This document shows positions 11,539 to 23,197 of a stretch of DNA of 64,000 bases, one piece after another (positions within the stretch are counted from its first letter, which is position 1; each line of letters begins with the position of its first letter). Under the pieces are notes generated by a model. The model ran no database searches. It was not told the DNA's origin and saw nothing but the letters and a program-made list of their open reading frames with translations. The stretch comes from Hericium rajendrae (lineage: Eukaryota; Basidiomycota; Agaricomycetes; Russulales; Hericiaceae), in the NCBI GenBank assembly GCA_033439255.1, contig CM065884.1, positions 1,426,001 through 1,490,000 of the forward strand, in the 5' to 3' direction. Made by a program: the position numbers and the translations under genes.

Positions 11539-12665
11539 TTACAGCCTGGTGACCGACCACTTCAGCCACCAGACTTTGATGTCCGGGTACATGCCTCCCA
11601 GGTCCTCTTTCGTAGCAGGCACGATTTCCGCTTCGACTTTGATGGTGCCCTTCTCGAAGACCACACCGTCCCACAACTCCTTCCAGCTGTCGGGCGATTG
11701 GCAAAACATCTTTTGGTTGGCTATGGGCAGCTCGCGAAAGCCTTTCTCGGGCAACCCACTATGCACGCCAAAAATCATGGAGCCTGGCTCAGGTGAAAGG
11801 AGGCACGCGAGGGCGCGTGCGAGCTCCAATTGTCGATCTTCCTGGAAGAGGTGGAAGAAGGATGAGGCATGGATCGCGGAAACATGTCCACGCAGTGGGT
11901 TCAGGGAAGTCAAGTCCTTGAGAACGGGCCTTGGCGTCGTCGTCGGGGAGGCAGCTGTGAAAATAGGAACAGGCTTGAGGATTGCATGGTCGAACACGTC
12001 CCCGGCGACGAATGGTACTGGGTAAGTCTCAGGCGTGCGTTTGAACAACTTCAATCCGGCATCCCAGAAACCTAGGAAGTTCATTCGTCAATACATCGGA
12101 TAGACACCGTGATACGTCAACTGACCTTGATAAAGATCCGACGCGACTACATTCTCGAGAGGATAACCGTCGGCGATAGCCTTGAATGCGTCGTTGCCGA
12201 CTATGCAAGGTCAGCCAACATCTTACTCTGAAATGGCTTCATACGCACAGCAACACCCAATGTCAAGAAGAATGGCATCACGCCGTTGCTTCGCCAATTC
12301 CAGGAGCTGGGGATAAGCTGGAAGATGGGATATCTTCAACCTAGGCACGTGCATTTAAATTTCGTTCAAGGAATCTGAAGCAATGGGACTGACTTTGTGA
12401 AATTGAAATTGGTGATGCATGGAAACGGGAAAACCTTTCGTCGCCAGTGTCAGTTCAACGTGCAACATCTAGATTGGAAGGCACGAACTGCATAGGCCTC
12501 GGTTTGGACAGCAATGATGTGCCGCTTGAGTTCTTCGTCGTCCTGGATGCCGGTTTGCTGCTTGTAGAACGTGATTTCCTCCTCGTTCAAATTATACAGC
12601 GACTCGTCCAAGGGCGGTAGCTTATCGCGGATTTCGTCAAGGTTTGTGAGGTGCTTGTCAGACAT
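11539..12665 (-). CDS. SAM-dependent small-molecule methyltransferase
   Basis: A fungal class I methyltransferase of the type seen next to terpenoid and polyketide genes, although none lie here. It starts MSDKHLTNLDEIRDKLPP with an N-terminal helical cap, including LNEEEITFYKQQTGIQDDEE. Motif I, DIGCCFGNDAF, is rebuilt across an intron (donor GTGCGT). It continues with DGYPLENVVASDLYQ (acidic ribose-binding region). The large last exon carries GFWDAGLKLF, FVAGDVFD, VSAIHASSFFHLF (motif IV region) and LLSPEPGSMIFG. The tail VWWLKWSVTRL ends at 11539. No secondary-metabolite backbone gene is within the window, so a stand-alone tailoring or detoxifying role is possible. The substrate is unknown. 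Confidence 0.8.
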
Positions 12666-13937
12666 GTTCGAGTAGCAGGGTTGAGACGAGCTGCGATCTA
12701 AATTTACATTCCTGTCCCTTTTATATTGCCGTTGGTCTGAGATATAAATAAAAATATTCATATCAGCCGTTCTCAGAGAGGAGTTGTGCAAGTGTTCGGA
12801 GAGTCTTGCCTGGTGCCAAATCTGATGCTCATCCGATGCTCGCAACCTGAAATAGGTCAATGTTCACTTGCAGGATTACTCCTATGGTTCGAGATGCCTG
12901 TCTTTGCCACGGGCCTAGGCCAGTGTCCATTGCGCTATAGAAAAAGGGTCCATGGAACAGCAATATATCTGACCCGAGTGTCGCTCGGAGTGGAATACAT
13001 ATGCGAGGTGTGAAAAGAAGGTACTGTAACTTACCTCGCCCAAATCTTGCCTGCTTGAGATTGCGCTCCTCCGTCTACGCTGGGCTATACTCGATGCTAA
13101 TTTTCACGTCCAAAATACGGACGCCCCCCCCGCGCGCTTATATCGTGAACCTAACCCCATGCACGCTCTGCTTGTTCTTCTGCCTGCGTCCCTGTCGCAA
13201 AGCCACCTGGGTAAAGGCCGGTAGAGGCCAGTCATATCCTGCGAGATACGTGCCGCAGCGGGCGTCGCCGCCGAAGCAGCCGTAGGCGTTATTGATCAAC
13301 AATGTTGCAATACTGTTGGACTGGGTATCAGACGATGTCAACGCCGACGCACACATATTGGCGATTTAGCCGTCGACGCGACACACTGATCGAAGCGGCT
13401 GACACCTGCGGAACCGCCTCTGATTTGTACAGTCACTAACTTAGCTGGCATTGACAGGGTCCAACGACCCTGCCAATGTCATAAACTCGCCTCTTCTGCA
13501 TGGCATGTGCATGGATGACAACAATTGATCAGGCCGGCATGCGGCTCTCTAGATCTGGCCGCCGTCGCCGGCCCTAGGTCGATTACACGACAACTTTCGA
13601 CCGACAAGACAATTGGACCAGTTTCAGTAGGTGTCTCGCACAGGCATACAGGCATGCTTGAAAGAGGAAATGCAGCTAAACAAGGACGCGACAGGACCGT
13701 TGCGAGGGAGCAATAGAATTTATATCGCATGTGGGATAGACCGCGGAAGCCGGAGGACGGGCGCTGCGTCGGCGTTCGCGGGCGCTATATGGACCCTCAG
13801 CGCAGTGCTGACGCTGTTCACGCTGCAGAGGTTTCGCACAGCCCACCGACTATCTCTGTTTCTCTTGCCTTCATCTCTCTCTTCGAGGAGTCCCCTCGTT
13901 CTTTCCCCTCCTCGACGTTCTTCACGACAAGCCCATC
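12666..13937. other. Long intergenic region between divergent genes
   Basis: About 1.27 kb between the methyltransferase start (-) and the UPF0658 gene start (+). Only short open frames are present (12786-13013, 13001-13285, 13525-13951), with no domain, no plausible splice chain and odd composition (Cys/Arg-rich). CT-rich runs at 13850-13910 resemble a basidiomycete core promoter for the + gene. I see no RNA gene. Confidence 0.45.
12717..12725 (-). promoter_or_regulatory. TATA box of the methyltransferase gene
   Basis: Read on the minus strand this is TATAAAAGG, about 55 bases upstream of the ATG at 12665. A strong TATA box suggests regulated rather than constitutive expression. Confidence 0.6.
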
Positions 13938-15829
13938 ATGTCCAACGTTGAGTCCTTTATCGGCACGAGAGCCCAAAAGGCCTTCCTCGCCACTAGTGCG
14001 TCTTCATCATGCGCCGCAGTGTTGCAGGGATGCTGACCATCCGATTATGCAGTTGTCACTCGTAGGTACCAAAGTGTCGCGTCTTGGCAACGAAATTGAC
14101 GCGTCCTCGGGTGCAGAGGGAATTGTGGTGCTTGTCATGATTTCATTAACGTTCCGATTCGTGAGTGTTCTTCTTCGCCAAGATCACGCGGTGGTTCATC
14201 CAGCAAGCACAGGTCGCGGAACATGTCGATTTGAACCTCCCGAACTACAAAGTGCGTAGGCCGATTGCAAGTCTGCGAGCCAAATATTGAACTAGCTATC
14301 AGACTTTGCCATGTTATCTCGCTTTGTTCATCTTCGCGGAGTGAGTGATAGATCCATACGCTTGGCGTCATGCTCATCCTCCACCTTCCCATGAAGGCTT
14401 TTCGAGCTGGTCATGGGCTTTGATGCTTTGCGAGCGCGGAATGTCATCCAGCTAGCCGGCATCCTTAGTGAGTCTAATGTCAATATTCTCGGTCCTTGAA
14501 TTCCCGACCGAAACTCGCATATTAGTCTTCCATGCAGCACTGTTGGTCATGGCCGCTATTCAAGTACACGAAACCAAGACTGCCCTGGTAACACGATCAG
14601 GTTGTGACGGCTCCGTGGACTACGTCGTAAGTGCCGCCGTCTCTATTCTTCAGAATGCTCTTGACAGGCACCGTGCAGAGATGTGGCGGGCCACATTCCC
14701 TCTGGCACAAAGTGCGACCATTCTTGATCGTTACACCATGCATCATCGGCGCATCGTGGGTCGTCATGATATGGTTCGTCAGGACGCTGTACGCCGAATT
14801 CGGGTACGTCGATGTTGCTGATCCTCAGTACTGTTACTCATCCTCAGTGTTCAGTTGGGCGATCTTCCGTGTCGTGGGTGCCAACCCTGCGATGAAGAGT
14901 GAGAAACTTTTCTTATGCTCATTATCACTTCATATGCTAATCGACGTGCAGCCATGTATCAATTCTATCAAATCATGATCTGTCTGTTGAAATTCGACTT
15001 CTTTTGTTTCACTGGTGTTACCATGCAGGTCAGTGATACAATTTTTCCAGTACCATAGTTTGTTGAGCCGTGCTTCATAGCTTCTTATTGTCGTGCTCTC
15101 CACAAATTCTGCGGAGTTCGGCCTGACGATTGCTGCCATTCCTGTTGTCCTGGTCCTTCTTTTCGGTGCTGCATATGCTGTCCAGCGCGAAATCAAATCG
15201 TAAGCGATGGTATTCTCACTGGCTTGCATCGTGTACTCACAGAATGTCCAGGCTCATGACTATAGCATTGATACTGATGTTGGCCGCAGAGACGTATTGT
15301 GAGCTTTCCGCCACTTGTTCCAGGCTGCTTTGCTGACGTCTTTCGTGACTTCCCTCGAATTGCAGTCGGTGGGTAGTATCCAATTGGGTCATCTTAGCAT
15401 TGGAACTTATACATCTCGATCTCAGTCTACAAGCTTGTCCGTTTCTATGAGCCTGATTCAGAAGGTCAATACATCACCACGCGCGCAACCTCACAACCTT
15501 CAGTAAGTCCATCCATCTACACCCCATTCATGGCAAACCTCATCCTCACTTGCAACAGCGATCGTCGCCTTCCTGCTCCTGCTCACGACATTTGTGATCG
15601 GCCTCCGGTGCTTCTCCGACTTCGACAAGGGCCTCTACAAGTCAAAGACGTACGGTCAGTCGCTGCCCGCATGTCTGTCGCCCCTCGAGCACGCCTCTCA
15701 CGGGTCGCTGATCTTTTTTCCTTCTGTAGACTCGCCGCTGTTCCGGCGCAAGGGCCGTGCACGAACGCGTACTCGGGCGAGGACAAGGAGGACGGCGGCG
15801 TGCTCGAGCCGCGGCTGTCGATCGAGTAG
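13938..15829 (+). CDS. UPF0658 family Golgi multi-pass membrane protein
   Basis: A fungal UPF0658 protein; fission yeast members localise to the Golgi and their biochemical role is unknown. The start is MSNVESFIGTRAQKAFLAT. Later exons give FFAKITRWFIQQAQ, LNLPNYK, TLPCYLALFIFAE, ELVMGFDALRARNVIQLAG, LIVTPCIIGASWVVMIWF, AEFG, WAIFRVVGANPAMK, YQIMICLLKFDFFCFTG, FGLTIAAIPVVLVLLFG, KLVRFYEPDSEGQYITTRA and FLLLLTTFVIGLRCF. Together they form about seven hydrophobic spans with the family's conserved charged loops. The gene is cut into many small exons; joins near 14060-14160 are uncertain. With a GTACGG donor near 15652 the last exon reads LAAVPAQGP...GGVLEPRLSIE and stops at 15829. Another donor would end it at 15848. 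Confidence 0.8.
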
Positions 15830-16245
15830 ACGTGGGGCGTGCATGTAGAGGTTCTGGTGCTGGCGCGGGCTGCAGTCGCGTTGCGGTTACGGTATTTATT
15901 ATATCTTGGAGCGGACATCTACGTATTGCCTACATGCTGTGCTTGCCTGTTGTTCCGTATAGGTCTCTCGGTGCTGCAGTCGCGTGTTTGGTTTGCGCTT
16001 GATTGGTTGTATGTAGATCTGGAGGCCATAATACTTAATGACGACTCACTAGTCCTCGGTCATCTTGCGTGCTTTGCAGTGCGAGTCGATAGTGGGACAT
16101 CCCAACATCAGGCTCCACTCACAGACTGTAAGATAAGAGAAAGAAAATCTGTGTTCAGTGTACAAGTGTGTGATGTACAACATATTATTACGTCGTCTCG
16201 TCTTAGGACGCTGGAAGCACAAGAGGTTTTGAACAAATCACACGC
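15830..16245. other. Convergent 3' intergenic region
   Basis: About 415 bases between the UPF0658 stop (+) and the FDH stop (-). AT-rich patches near 15890 and 16180 fit 3' UTRs. Nothing else was recognised. Confidence 0.45.
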
Positions 16246-17771
16246 TCAGCGCTGCCCATACGCCGTAGTGACGTACTTGCCGCTGCCCACAATGACGTTC
16301 GCTGGGTCCTGCGGCTTGCCGTCGAAGAAGTTCTCGAGGATCTTCTTCGTGCCCTCCGCATAGCGCGCCTGTGCGTCGAGCGTCGTGCCCGAGTAGTGCG
16401 GCACCATGCCGTTCCCGCCGCCGAGCGGGTTCTTCATGTATCGCCACAGGTGGTCCTTCGGTGCAGGCTGCACGTTCCACACGTCGCCCGCGTAGCCGTT
16501 CAGGTGTCCCGACTTGACCGCCTCTGCGACGTCCTCGGCCACGCAGATCGCGCCGCGTGCAGTGTTCACGAGCCAGGCGCCCTGTGGGACGGTGTCGGCG
16601 AGGGAAGATGGAAAGAAGGGCAGGGCGTGTGCTTACGGGTTTGAAGTTGGAGAGCATCTCCTTGTCGATGAGGCCGAGGGTGCCTTCGTGCAGAGGCGCA
16701 TTGATGGTGACGACGTCGCATTGCTTCACGAGTTCCTGGGGAGGCGCGAAACTCAGCGAGGTTCTACGAAATCTGCGTTGGCCTGCCTCACATGAACAGT
16801 GTCCACCCTGCGAGCACCCACCTCCTTTTCAGCATCTGCAACACTGATGAGAACAGAGTATCAACAGGACAGAAGACAGTCGAAATACCGGGAGGCAGGG
16901 GGCTGTAGTCGTAGTACAGCAGCTCCTTCGTGTTGAAAGGCTTCAGACGCTGCAGGACACGGTGACCGATGCGGCCGGCGCCGATGGTCCCGATGGTCTT
17001 GCCCTCGAGATCGAACGCGTTCCGCGCAATGTCGGACACCTGCCAGTCACCGCGCGTGATCTGCTCGTGCGCAGGCACGAAGTTGCGGACGAGCAACAGG
17101 ATGGACATGACGACATGCTCTGCAACGGAGACGACATTGGAGCCGGAGACCTCGAGCACTTCGATCTTCTTGTCGCGAGCGGCGTTCAAGTCGATGTGGT
17201 CCGAGCCGACACCTGCGGTTACGCAGAGCTTCAGGTTTTTGGCCTACGAACGGAGGATGAGTGTCATGTCTGTCGTATTAATGCCCGCAATGAAAGTACC
17301 TGGTCCACGAGGTCACGCGTGAGGTATCCTGGGTGGAACGGGGTCGTGATTAGGACATCAACCTGGAGCCTATGTCAGCGTTACGATATTCCCCGGAGAA
17401 ATGGAGACCGTACGTCTTTGATGTGTTTTGCCAAGTCGCTGTCGGGGCCATCCTTCGAGCTGCTGACCTGTCAGATGAGCGTGGGTGTGAGAACGACGAG
17501 GGCAAGTGCATGAGCTCGGAGAAAGCAGGCTTACAATATATTTGTGTCCCTTAGACTCGAGATACCGACGAAGTCCAAGCTGTCAACGTACTCATGAGAA
17601 CGCATTCTCATGTGCAACATGTCCCGGGCGTACCTCGTTCTCAACGGTACCAAGCAGGCGCGGCTCCTCCTTTGCAGCCCTGAAGCCGTTGTAAAGAATA
17701 GCAAGTACCTGCAAGGCGTGAATAAAATCAGCAACTAAAGCATGCTTTCAATAACCTGACCGCACCTTCAT
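16246..17771 (-). CDS. FDH1: NAD-dependent formate dehydrogenase
   Basis: It oxidises formate to CO2 with NAD+ in the cytosol, as part of C1 and oxalate catabolism in wood- and litter-decay fungi. Exon 1 is only ATG-AAG; after an intron the protein continues [20 protein letters not shown]. Family signatures follow in order: [43 protein letters not shown] (substrate-binding Asn), the Rossmann loop [22 protein letters not shown]-selecting Asp in [17 protein letters not shown] (catalytic Arg), [16 protein letters not shown] (Gln-Pro) and [16 protein letters not shown] (catalytic His). It ends [13 protein letters not shown]. No key residue is missing and the length is normal. A TATA box and a 5' UTR intron lie upstream. 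Confidence 0.95.
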
Positions 17772-17800
17772 GGTGCTGAATGCGTTCGCGAGAACAGGAG

Positions 17801-17851
17801 CTGATTAAGATGTGAGGAGGTGGTTGGGATGTAGGGGGTGAGAATACTTAC
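17801..17851 (-). other. Predicted 5' UTR intron of the FDH gene
   Basis: On the minus strand a GTAAGT donor at 17851 pairs with a CAG acceptor at 17801 (51 nt), upstream of the coding ATG at 17771. An upstream ATG at 17859-17857 sits just before the donor. After splicing it is out of frame with FDH. Confidence 0.5.
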
Positions 17852-17868
17852 CATTCCATGACTCCAGC

Positions 17869-17878
17869 GGTTTTTATA
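17869..17878 (-). promoter_or_regulatory. TATA box of the FDH gene
   Basis: TATAAAAACC on the minus strand, about 100 bases upstream of the coding ATG. The distance is accounted for by a spliced 5' UTR. Confidence 0.5.
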
Positions 17879-18415
17879 TGGACGGGGGGCGGACGGAGGA
17901 ATTGGGAACGATCGAAGTCCTGTTGACGAGAATAGATACACGGGGAAGCGTTTCTCTCGCCGCTCTTGGGGCGTTCTGGTGGGACCCATCCCGCGCCCAG
18001 CAGTTGCCCAGCAGAGACGCGTCCTTCCGTAATTTCCCAGCACGTGGATCACGCCCGTGACTTTCTTCCGGCTCTCTCCTAGCGGAGACGACGGGCCGCT
18101 ATCCTAGCACCCGTATATCCCCGAACCGTTTCCCACCACCGACTGTGCGTGCGAATTACGTCCCGCCGCATCGCTCCGCATTCATCTGCGTTAACATCTC
18201 AAGCGCGCAGGTATGACTAAGTAATGGAGAATTTGAACGTAAGTCATTTAGCCTGAAGATGTCGTACGCCAGAGCTCATATGCATCGGTCAGTTGCGGTG
18301 AAGGGAGGAAAGTCGCGGTGTGACACGGGGATCACGCCGCACATAACGTACGCGACGCGTCACGCACAGGCGCGTCTGACGCGTCTCGGCTGCCTCCCGC
18401 CATTCAACAAGCACC

Positions 18416-19558
18416 ATGGACGACAAACAGGATCCTAGCGCCCTCTTCTTCGGTGATGAAGACGTCGATCTCTATGCCGTTCTCAATCTCGACTCCAGCG
18501 CAAAGTTGGATGACATCAAGAAGTCGTATCGCAAGCTTGCCCTTGTTTACCACCCTGATAAACATGCCACAGCCGAGGAGAGCAGGAAGGCGGATGCGGC
18601 TCACAAGTTCCAGCAGATCAGCTTTGCGTATACGGTGCTGGGCGACGAGAAGAGGAGGGAGCGCTATGATAAGACGGGGAAGACGGACGAGGGCTTGGAC
18701 TTGGAGCCGGGTGAAGGAGGCTGGGAAGCATACTTCGAAGAGCTGTTCGAAAGCGTAACGAAGGAGAAGCTGGATGAGATGAAGAAAGAGTATCAAGGTA
18801 CGTTTATAAAACACGTTTATCAATGTTCTTCAGCTTATCATTCTTCAGGCTCTGACGAAGAGGTGCAGGACCTGAAGAAAGCGTATCTTGACACAGAGGG
18901 CTCCATCGATGAAATCATGACCTATATACCCCATTCCACTCACGACGACGAACCCCGCTTTATCGTCCAAATAGCGAGTCTTATAAAGGAGGGCAGCCTG
19001 CCCGCCCTACCTGCCTGGGAATCGAGCATCAAGGACGAGAAAGCTAAGCTCGTGCGGAAGAAGCAGGCCGACAAGGAGGCCAAGGAGGCCGAAGCGCTCG
19101 CGCGAGAACTCGGTGTATGGGATGAATTCTACGGGAGCGGGAAGGCAGGTCCTCGGAAGGGTAAGCGCAAGGGAAAGGGGAAGAACAAGGAGCCGGAAGG
19201 AGAAGATGAGGGAGAGGACGAGGATTACTCGGCGCTGCAGGCGCTCATGCTCAAGAAGAAGGGGAACACTGACAGCTTCCTGGATGGACTCGCTGCGAAG
19301 TACGCCGAACCAAAGCCGCGAGGGAAGGGCAAGCGCAAGGCGAAGGTTCCCGACGACGAGGCGGAGGACGGAGACGCAGAGCCGCCGAAGAAGAAGAGGC
19401 GGGGCGCGCCTGCAATGCCGGACATCGACGACGACGAGTTTGAGAAGTTGCAGCAGAAGCTATTTGCAGATAAGGACAAGCCGAAAGCATCTGGTGCAGC
19501 TTCTACGTCCGCGTCAAAAGGGAAGAAGGGAGGGAGGAGTAAGAAAGGCAGGCCATAA
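18416..19558 (+). CDS. DNAJC9-type J-domain protein
   Basis: The J domain spans residues about 20-90: [20 protein letters not shown], then HPD in [31 protein letters not shown]. It should stimulate a cytosolic/nuclear Hsp70; human DNAJC9 is a histone H3-H4 co-chaperone. The middle region [20 protein letters not shown] and [20 protein letters not shown]...[12 protein letters not shown] is the DNAJC9 signature. The C-terminus is very Lys-rich and acidic ([32 protein letters not shown]), fitting nuclear import and histone binding. One 51-nt intron at 18798-18848 has length divisible by three and no stop. The start [12 protein letters not shown] gives the family length (about 360 residues). Confidence 0.9.
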   Translation: MDDKQDPSALFFGDEDVDLYAVLNLDSSAKLDDIKKSYRKLALVYHPDKHATAEESRKADAAHKFQQISFAYTVLGDEKRRERYDKTGKTDEGLDLEPGEGGWEAYFEELFESVTKEKLDEMKKEYQGTFIKHVYQCSSAYHSSGSDEEVQDLKKAYLDTEGSIDEIMTYIPHSTHDDEPRFIVQIASLIKEGSLPALPAWESSIKDEKAKLVRKKQADKEAKEAEALARELGVWDEFYGSGKAGPRKGKRKGKGKNKEPEGEDEGEDEDYSALQALMLKKKGNTDSFLDGLAAKYAEPKPRGKGKRKAKVPDDEAEDGDAEPPKKKRRGAPAMPDIDDDEFEKLQQKLFADKDKPKASGAASTSASKGKKGGRSKKGRP

Positions 19559-19735
19559 TGAATCTCATTTGATTCTCATGTCTTTTCCTGTACCACTGTA
19601 TTTTTTTTGTGTAATATGGATCCAGATGCTAGTTCTATCAAAAGCAGATGAACATAGATGGTATATGCATATGCAAGCGTCCAATGCCGAACGTCTAAGC
19701 AGGCAAGGTATACAGAGGGCACAAACCGACCCAAC

Positions 19736-22700
19736 CTACAAGTACCGCACGGCATCGATCCCCAGGCTCCGCCGCGCATGAATAATCGCGACAAGCTCTT
19801 TCATCGACTCTTCCAGGATCACTACATTGTCCAGCAACTGCGAGAGCGTGATCGTCGTCGTCTTCTCTGCACGCTCCTCTTCGTCCGATGAATATTCATC
19901 CTCGGCCGCGCGGGACCTGCTCTCGCTCCACCCCGCCGAAAACACATCCTCCTCGTCCGCATTAAACCTTCTGGGCTTCGCGGGCGTCCAGGGCCCAGCA
20001 ATGGGCAGCGGCGCCTCGAACGGCTCCACGACAATGGACCCCGTCTGCTGATAATGCGGACCAAATGGACTCGCAGCGACCGTCTTCGAGGGCGTATTCG
20101 GATCGGGCGCCGCCCTGCTGGACGTAGCCTTCGCTGTCGGCATGCTTTTCGCCTTCTTGGGCGTCAGGAAAGACACGAATGGGCTCGACTTCTTCGGGGC
20201 GGGTTTCGCCCTCTGGGGCGTCTCTGGGACGGCGGGTGCGGAGTCGGACGGGCGGAGCTTGGGGAAGGCATTCGGGTCGTCGAGGTCTAAGGCCAGGGTG
20301 AGCGCGTCCGTCAGGTTCTCGGAGAATAGCAGGCCTTGGCGGCGTTCGAGGAGGTATTTGTCGAAGTTGTCGACTACTTGCCGATAGCGCTCTAATTGCG
20401 CTACCAGGCCCTGGAAGATGGTGTGGACGACAGGGCGAGACTGATCGTCGAGGATCGAGGCAGGCAATCCTCTTGACTCAGAGTCCAGTTTCTCTTCGAC
20501 CTTGTAGTCAATAGAGCGGTCATCGCCGTCCTCTTCCGGCAGTGATAAATCTTCCTGCACCTGTTTACCAGCATTGGCATCCTCTTTGTAGCCAAACGTC
20601 AACCAACCGGCAAGTGAGCGATCGGGATCGAAAGCCAATGTAGCGAGTACACCGGTCAAGGCGATATTGAACTCGGGAGTATTCGATAGGAACCTGCGTA
20701 ATGACTCCAGAATGATGGTCAGAATAGGGTCGTTAGGATTCAATCGATGTTTGAGCTTTGCTCTTTTTCTGTACTGATGTCGAGATGGAAGGAGTGATGG
20801 TCTTCAATTGAGATGAGCGCATCCTGGAGATACCGGTCGTATCCCGTGCTGAAATTGTCGCTGGTATGCAGGGGGTCTACTCGCGAGACGAGATTGAGAT
20901 ACAGGTTCATTTCGCGCTCATGCGTCGAATAGCTCGTCTCCGGCTGAACGAACACGGGACCAGAGGGTACTTCGGGTTGGGGAATCGGATCCTCTGCGCC
21001 TGGGTAAACAAACGTCTCTTCATCATCGTCCAAGACTTGTGAGGGCGGACTTGGAGGCAGCGGAAGTTGAAGGATGGGAGGCTCTGGGAAGCTAGTGGCC
21101 TTCGGATCGTGAGCAACCAGAATAAGCCTCTCCACACATAAGTGATTGTATTGGTACAACAATGACTGAAGCAACTGCAGTGCGGATTTTGCCGTGGCTT
21201 GGTTCTTCGACCTGAGATTGGAGAGAAGAAGGTCCTTCAGCGTGAAGCGACCCACAGCTGTGAAGTATTCTGACGGCCGACGCGAGTCAGGAGCCTCCAT
21301 TTCCAACAGCACCATTGCACTGCTCTTCCTGCGATGCAGCTTCGTTTGCCTGTCCGCACGGCCGGCTTGTGGTGGCGCGGTTTGCTGCAGATCCAGTGTG
21401 TTCTGCCGCCGATGACCTTGTTGAGCAACATCCTCGTTGTCCTCGCTCATAAGGAACTTGACGAGGAGCTCCGCCAGCTGTCCGTCTGGAAGTGTACGAA
21501 GCATAACCTCGATATACGACATAACAGCGACCGCGCTGCCGTCCATGTCCGAGCACTCCAAGATTGACGGATACAGCACGTTCTCTAGGAAAATCCGGCG
21601 CACAGCGTCCAAGATGGACTGCACAATAGCCGTCCCCACCAGACTTGACGCATCAAAGCTGCCGTCCGCGTTCTCGGGAAGGTCATTTCGCTTGAAGACG
21701 TCCTCCAAAAACTCCAAGAGCTTGAGGAAGTGGTCTAAACGAGATCTGAAATCCGGATCCTTCGAGTCCTCCACACCAATCCCGGGACCTCTTTCTTTCT
21801 CTGCTTCTCGAATCGCGTCTTTCTCTAGTTCGATTGGATTGCTACCCAGGACCATGCTAATGCCCTGCGCACCTTCAGAGGACACGGGAGGCTTGATTTC
21901 GAGTTTAGAAGGAAGCAGAGAGTAAACGGCGCCCAGGCCAGCACCCAAGACTTCCGAGAAGTCGCCGTCCAGGATGTACTCCGCCAGAGAGAGTGCAGCG
22001 TCCGTGATGGGATCGCTGGGTTCGGGCTCGTCGCCCAGGAGGCGATGCACAGGCTCTCCTGGTGACATCGCAACATCCATGAGGAAGAGGAGTCCTGCGC
22101 GGGCAAAGTCTCCGATCTGTCCCTCTCGATGGACAAACCGTAGGAGATAATTGAATAAGAGAAATTCATACTCGGGCTTCTGGGGATGAGAAGATACTGG
22201 TGCAGATGTTACTGTGCCTTCCGATGGTGCGGGCGAGGTCGGGCGAACGTCAGTTTCCTCGTCCCCTTCCTTAGTGGGTTCTGAGTCTTGTTTCTGCTCG
22301 CTCTCTTCGATGTCCTCCTCGTCCTCCTCGTCCTCGTCTCCCTCTTCAACAGCGAAGAGTGGCTCAGAATGGTACCAATGCTTGTCATGGAAAAATATCA
22401 TGAGCAGTTCTCGGTAGTTCCGAATACGACTGCAGAGAATGCATAGCAAGTTCACGACTGTAGGCATCCTATAAGTGGGACAAAGAAATTTTCCGCAGCA
22501 TGAAACGTACGGTCTTCCTCGTATTCCGATGGAGAGCTGGGAACGACATTGCCTGCTGCACCCATAGCTTTCCTAGTCCGATTATCAAGTTGCTCCTGAA
22601 TGTCATCGCCTGCACAATTGCGAAGGAGCCTCAGGACAGCCTTATGCACAGCAGAGTGTACAAGGAACTGTTCGTCAAGCAAGACAACCATGTTCTGCAC

Positions 22701-23197
22701 GGCCCGTAAGACTTCAGCTTGGATACCGGACGGCCGATCGGTCTCGCTCAGGCGGACAAGAGTACCAAGGACATCTATGAAAGCGGTCAGACGAGAGCAA
22801 AGACATAATGATGATGTACGCGCACCATTTTTGAGCAGATACTCCAAACAAGCTCCGGTAGTGCTGACATGCTGCCAGTCAATGATGAGAGGAGTACAGC
22901 TGGTGCGAACGGCGCATACCCTTCCTCTGTCCGCGTAGATTCCACGACCAGCAAATCCACCATCGCCTGCAGATGGGCCGGCACATCAGTTGACTTGATA
23001 CCCCGCGTTAATTGCCTTTCATCGGGATGGAGTAGAGTATTCTGCGTCGCGAAGCGTGAGCATCCATAGAAACAAGCAATCCCTCCAAAGCTCACCTTGA
23101 CAAGGACCCATGATCTGTGAAATTCGAGGGCGTGATCCTGGGGCTGCTTGGGAGTTGGTTGGGTAGTAGCTCTTAGAAATTTAGAGAAGTAGTCCAT
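19736..23197 (-). CDS. FHIP/RAI16-like (FTS-Hook-interacting) protein
   Basis: A fungal member of the RAI16/FAM160 family. In Aspergillus and animals these proteins link the Hook-FTS dynein adaptor to early endosomes. It starts MDYFSKFLRATTQPTPKQPQ and continues in armadillo-like helices: DVPAHLQAMVDLLVVES, LLSSLTGSMSALPELVWSIC, VLLDEQFLVHSAVHKAVLRL, the NYRELLMIFFHDKHWY region, an acidic insert, and YEFLLFNYLLRFVHREGQIG. Later come LLYQYNHLCVERLILV, the conserved LNPNDPILTIILESLRRFLS and NTPEFNIALTGVLATLA, and a C-terminal helix ending at 19736. The frame changes near 20764 by one base (an A5 run), or a 65-nt intron with weak sites is used. A membrane or cargo-adaptor role is inferred from the family. 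Confidence 0.85.

Larger units (their letters stand above)
17772..18415. other. Divergent promoter region of FDH and the J-protein gene
   Basis: About 640 bases. The left part holds the FDH TATA box and a 5' UTR intron. The right part upstream of 18416 is GC-rich with repeated CGCG-type runs (18330-18385) but no TATA box, as expected for a housekeeping gene. Confidence 0.5.

Noticed and set aside
15720-15848. Alternative last exon of the UPF0658 gene ending at 15848
   Set aside because: It gives an Arg/Thr-rich tail unlike a membrane-protein terminus. A GTACGG donor gives a better tail ending at 15829 without any frame break.
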